DNA of 64,000 bases. Source: Mesorhizobium sp. (lineage in GTDB: Bacteria; Pseudomonadota; Alphaproteobacteria; Rhizobiales; Rhizobiaceae). The stretch covers positions 63,103 to 127,102 of the forward strand of contig NZ_SUHQ01000011.1 of the NCBI RefSeq assembly GCF_004962245.1, given 5' to 3'. Shown here piece by piece: positions 62,273-64,000 of this stretch; position 1 is the first letter of the stretch; each line of letters begins with the position of its first letter. The notes under the pieces were generated by a model. The model worked only from the letters and a program-made list of their open reading frames with translations. It had not been told where the DNA came from and made no database searches. Made by a program: the position numbers and the translations under genes.

Positions 62273-63307
62273 ATGTCGAACATGATGAAGGCGCTGGTCA
62301 AAGCCAAGGCCGAGCCCGGCATCTGGATGGAAGAAGTGCCGGTGCCGGAAATCGGCCCGAACGACGTTCTGATCAAGATCAGGAAGACCGCGATCTGTGG
62401 CACCGACGTCCACATCTACAATTGGGACCAGTGGGCGCAGAAGACAGTGCCGGTGCCGATGGTGACCGGCCATGAGTTCGTCGGCACGGTCGCCGATTTC
62501 GGCGCGGCGGTGACCGAGTACAAGGTCGGCCAGCGCGTCTCGGGCGAGGGTCACATCGTCTGCGGCCACTGTCGCAACTGCCGGGCGGGCAGGGGGCATC
62601 TGTGTCGCAACACGCTTGGCGTCGGTGTCAACCGGCCGGGCGCCTTCGGCGAATATCTGGCGATCCCGCAGCACAATGTCGTGCCGATCCCGGACGACGT
62701 GCCGGACGAGATCGCCGCGATCTTCGATCCCTTGGGCAATGCGGTGCACACCGCATTGTCTTTTGATTTGGTCGGTGAGGACGTGCTGGTCACCGGCGCC
62801 GGACCGATCGGCATCATGGGTGCGCTGGTGGCGCAGTGCGTCGGCGCGCGAAAAGTGGTCATCACCGACATCAACCCGGTGCGGCTGGCGCTGGCAAAAA
62901 AACTCGGCGTCCGGCATGTGGTCGACGCGTCGAAGGAAAAGCTGCGCGACGTGATGCCGGCGCTCGGCATGACCGAAGGTTTTGACATCGGCCTCGAAAT
63001 GTCGGGTGCCGCGCCCGCTTTCCGCGACATGATCGACGCTATGAACAATGGCGGCAAGATCGCCATTCTGGGCATCGCGCCCACCGGCTTCGAGATCGAC
63101 TGGAACAAGGTTATCTTCAAGATGCTGCATCTCAAGGGCATCTACGGTCGTGAGATGTTCGAGACCTGGTACAAGATGATCGCGCTGGTGCAGGGCCCGC
63201 TCGATGTGACCGGCCTGATCACCCACCGCATCGGCATCGACGACTATATTTCCGGCTTCGAGGCGATGAAGAGCGGCAATTCGGGCAAGGTGGTGATGGA
63301 CTGGTGA
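62273..63307 (+). CDS. tdh: L-threonine 3-dehydrogenase
   Basis: A 344-residue zinc-dependent medium-chain dehydrogenase. The catalytic zinc site has [13 protein letters not shown] and GHEFVG; the structural zinc loop has [15 protein letters not shown] (four Cys). The NAD-binding [16 protein letters not shown] and [17 protein letters not shown] segments are typical. It oxidises L-threonine to 2-amino-3-oxobutyrate, the substrate of Kbl. It is co-transcribed with kbl. Confidence 0.95.
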   Translation: MSNMMKALVKAKAEPGIWMEEVPVPEIGPNDVLIKIRKTAICGTDVHIYNWDQWAQKTVPVPMVTGHEFVGTVADFGAAVTEYKVGQRVSGEGHIVCGHCRNCRAGRGHLCRNTLGVGVNRPGAFGEYLAIPQHNVVPIPDDVPDEIAAIFDPLGNAVHTALSFDLVGEDVLVTGAGPIGIMGALVAQCVGARKVVITDINPVRLALAKKLGVRHVVDASKEKLRDVMPALGMTEGFDIGLEMSGAAPAFRDMIDAMNNGGKIAILGIAPTGFEIDWNKVIFKMLHLKGIYGREMFETWYKMIALVQGPLDVTGLITHRIGIDDYISGFEAMKSGNSGKVVMDW

Positions 63308-63311
63308 GCGC

Positions 63312-63779
63312 CTAATCCTTGCCCAGAGCTTTCTTGAGTGCAACCAGTCCGTTTGTGATCGCGGTGCGCTCGCCAGCGCTGAGTTTTGCCAGCAATTCCC
63401 GCTCGAACGCCTTTGCCAGCGGCACCATTTCGCGATAGGCGGCAAGGCCCGCTCCGGTCAGCGTCAGATGCTCGATGCGGCGGTCTTTTCTATCCGGTGC
63501 GCGAGTCAGCCAGCGCCGCCGCTCGAGCTCGGCGACGGCGCGTGAAACCTTGGTCTTGTGCATCGCCGATTGTTCGCCGAGCGCGCTCGCGGTCATGGTG
63601 CCGTATTGGCCGAGCCCAGCCAGTGTGCGCCATTCCGGGCGGGTGAGGCCGTGCCGGTCCTTGTATATCCCCGAGAATTCGCGGCTGACCGCATCGGCGA
63701 GCCGGTAGAGCCGATAGGGCAGGAAGCTTTCGAGTTCGAGGATTTCCGGTTCGCCAGAGGTCTCGCGCCTGGTTGCCAT
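63312..63779 (-). CDS. MarR-family regulator, probably of homogentisate catabolism
   Basis: A 155-residue winged-helix regulator: LTRPEWRTLAGLGQYGTMTASALGEQSAMHKTKVSRAVAELERRRW and DRRIEHLTLTGAG (in sections) form the MarR domain. It lies head-to-head with hmgA across 122 bases containing a repeated GGTTACA motif, so it is likely the HmgR-like repressor of the homogentisate pathway. ATG 63779 is chosen over a TTG three codons upstream. Its stop is five bases from the tdh stop, convergent. Confidence 0.85.
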   Translation of the reverse strand: MATRRETSGEPEILELESFLPYRLYRLADAVSREFSGIYKDRHGLTRPEWRTLAGLGQYGTMTASALGEQSAMHKTKVSRAVAELERRRWLTRAPDRKDRRIEHLTLTGAGLAAYREMVPLAKAFERELLAKLSAGERTAITNGLVALKKALGKD

Positions 63780-63797
63780 TTTTCGCAATCGCCATTG

Positions 63798-63830
63798 ATG
63801 GTTACATTTTCAATGGTTACAAATGAAACC
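63798..63830. promoter_or_regulatory. MarR operator candidate between marR and hmgA
   Basis: ATGGTTACA occurs at 63798-63806 and 63813-63821; the second copy is part of an imperfect palindrome, GGTTACAAATGAAACC (63815-63830). These sit between two divergent genes and are the best candidate for repressor binding. Confidence 0.5.
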
Positions 63831-63901
63831 AGTTTGGTCAATCCAGAGCGCCGCGCGTCCTCGTGGGCGCGAAGGCTGCTCTGGGGATTCGGGAGGACAC
63901 C

Positions 63902-64000
63902 ATGGTCTTTTCCTACATGCCGGGGTTCGGCAACGACTTCGAGACCGAGACGCTGTCCGGTTCGCTGCCGCAGGGACGGAACTCGCCACAGCGGCCGGCC
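63902..64000 (+). CDS. hmgA: Homogentisate 1,2-dioxygenase (5' part, runs off the window)
   Basis: The first 33 codons encode [20 protein letters not shown] and the following [11 protein letters not shown], the highly conserved N-terminus of homogentisate dioxygenase, the iron enzyme that opens the ring in tyrosine and phenylalanine breakdown. A strong GGGAGGACACC ribosome site precedes the ATG. The remainder, including the iron ligands, is beyond the right edge. Confidence 0.9.
   Translation, partial: MVFSYMPGFGNDFETETLSGSLPQGRNSPQRPA

Overview
The window looks like a chromosomal segment of a Mesorhizobium-type alphaproteobacterium (Rhizobiales). It is GC-rich, and it carries the order cysQ-like phosphatase, DUF4170, DUF374, waaA, lpxK, DUF2093, mutL that is typical of rhizobia. 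It also has QueF, a kbl/tdh threonine pair, TRAP and ABC uptake operons and many LysR/MarR/LacI regulators. I see no rRNA, tRNA, CRISPR array or transposase gene.

Layout. 0.1-2.6 kb: a secreted ADYC-domain protein, a secreted Asn-rich repeat protein and a degenerate cation-efflux-like membrane protein. 2.7-8.8 kb: a hybrid sensor kinase with its OmpR-type regulator, a second divergent OmpR-type regulator, and a two-gene KtrB/KtrA-like potassium uptake system. 8.9-12.4 kb: a LuxR-type regulator, a small secreted protein, a cytochrome c and a CapA-like protein. 12.6-16.0 kb: a TRAP transporter operon (dctP-dctQ-dctM) with a tiny two-helix membrane protein. 16.1-21.2 kb: a visibly less GC-rich block of two convergent genes, an HNH nuclease with a possible PUA-like reader domain and a 1364-residue NACHT-type NTPase ending in a PD-(D/E)XK nuclease motif. 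This is the best candidate for an uncharacterised defence system. 21.4-30.5 kb: a LacI-regulated sugar ABC transporter with a GH127-type beta-L-arabinofuranosidase, preceded by a broken lacI duplicate and a class III cyclase whose 3' end runs into that duplicate.

30.6-34.6 kb: membrane glycosyltransferase genes (PIG-V-like, GtrA, GT2, methyltransferase). 34.9-45.9 kb: PmbA/TldE, the lipid A/Kdo genes, DUF2093, a LysR/EamA pair, a small P-loop kinase and MutL. 46-57 kb: two more LysR regulators, a quinone-reductase-like dehydrogenase, a non-pyrrolysine MttB homologue with an orphan ABC binding protein, two paralogous secreted proteins, an atypical enolase-superfamily enzyme, QueF and a TMADH-like flavoenzyme. 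MttB and the flavoenzyme suggest N-methylated amine catabolism. 57.3-64 kb: a MarR/membrane protein pair, a truncated NodB-type deacetylase, a GGDEF-EAL protein, kbl-tdh, and a MarR regulator divergent from hmgA, which runs off the right edge.

Regulation visible in the DNA includes paired inverted repeats upstream of both lacI copies, a perfect inverted repeat at or just upstream of the start of each of the three LysR genes, repeats in front of both MarR genes, and hairpins or palindromic repeats between binding-protein and permease genes that could set unequal expression.
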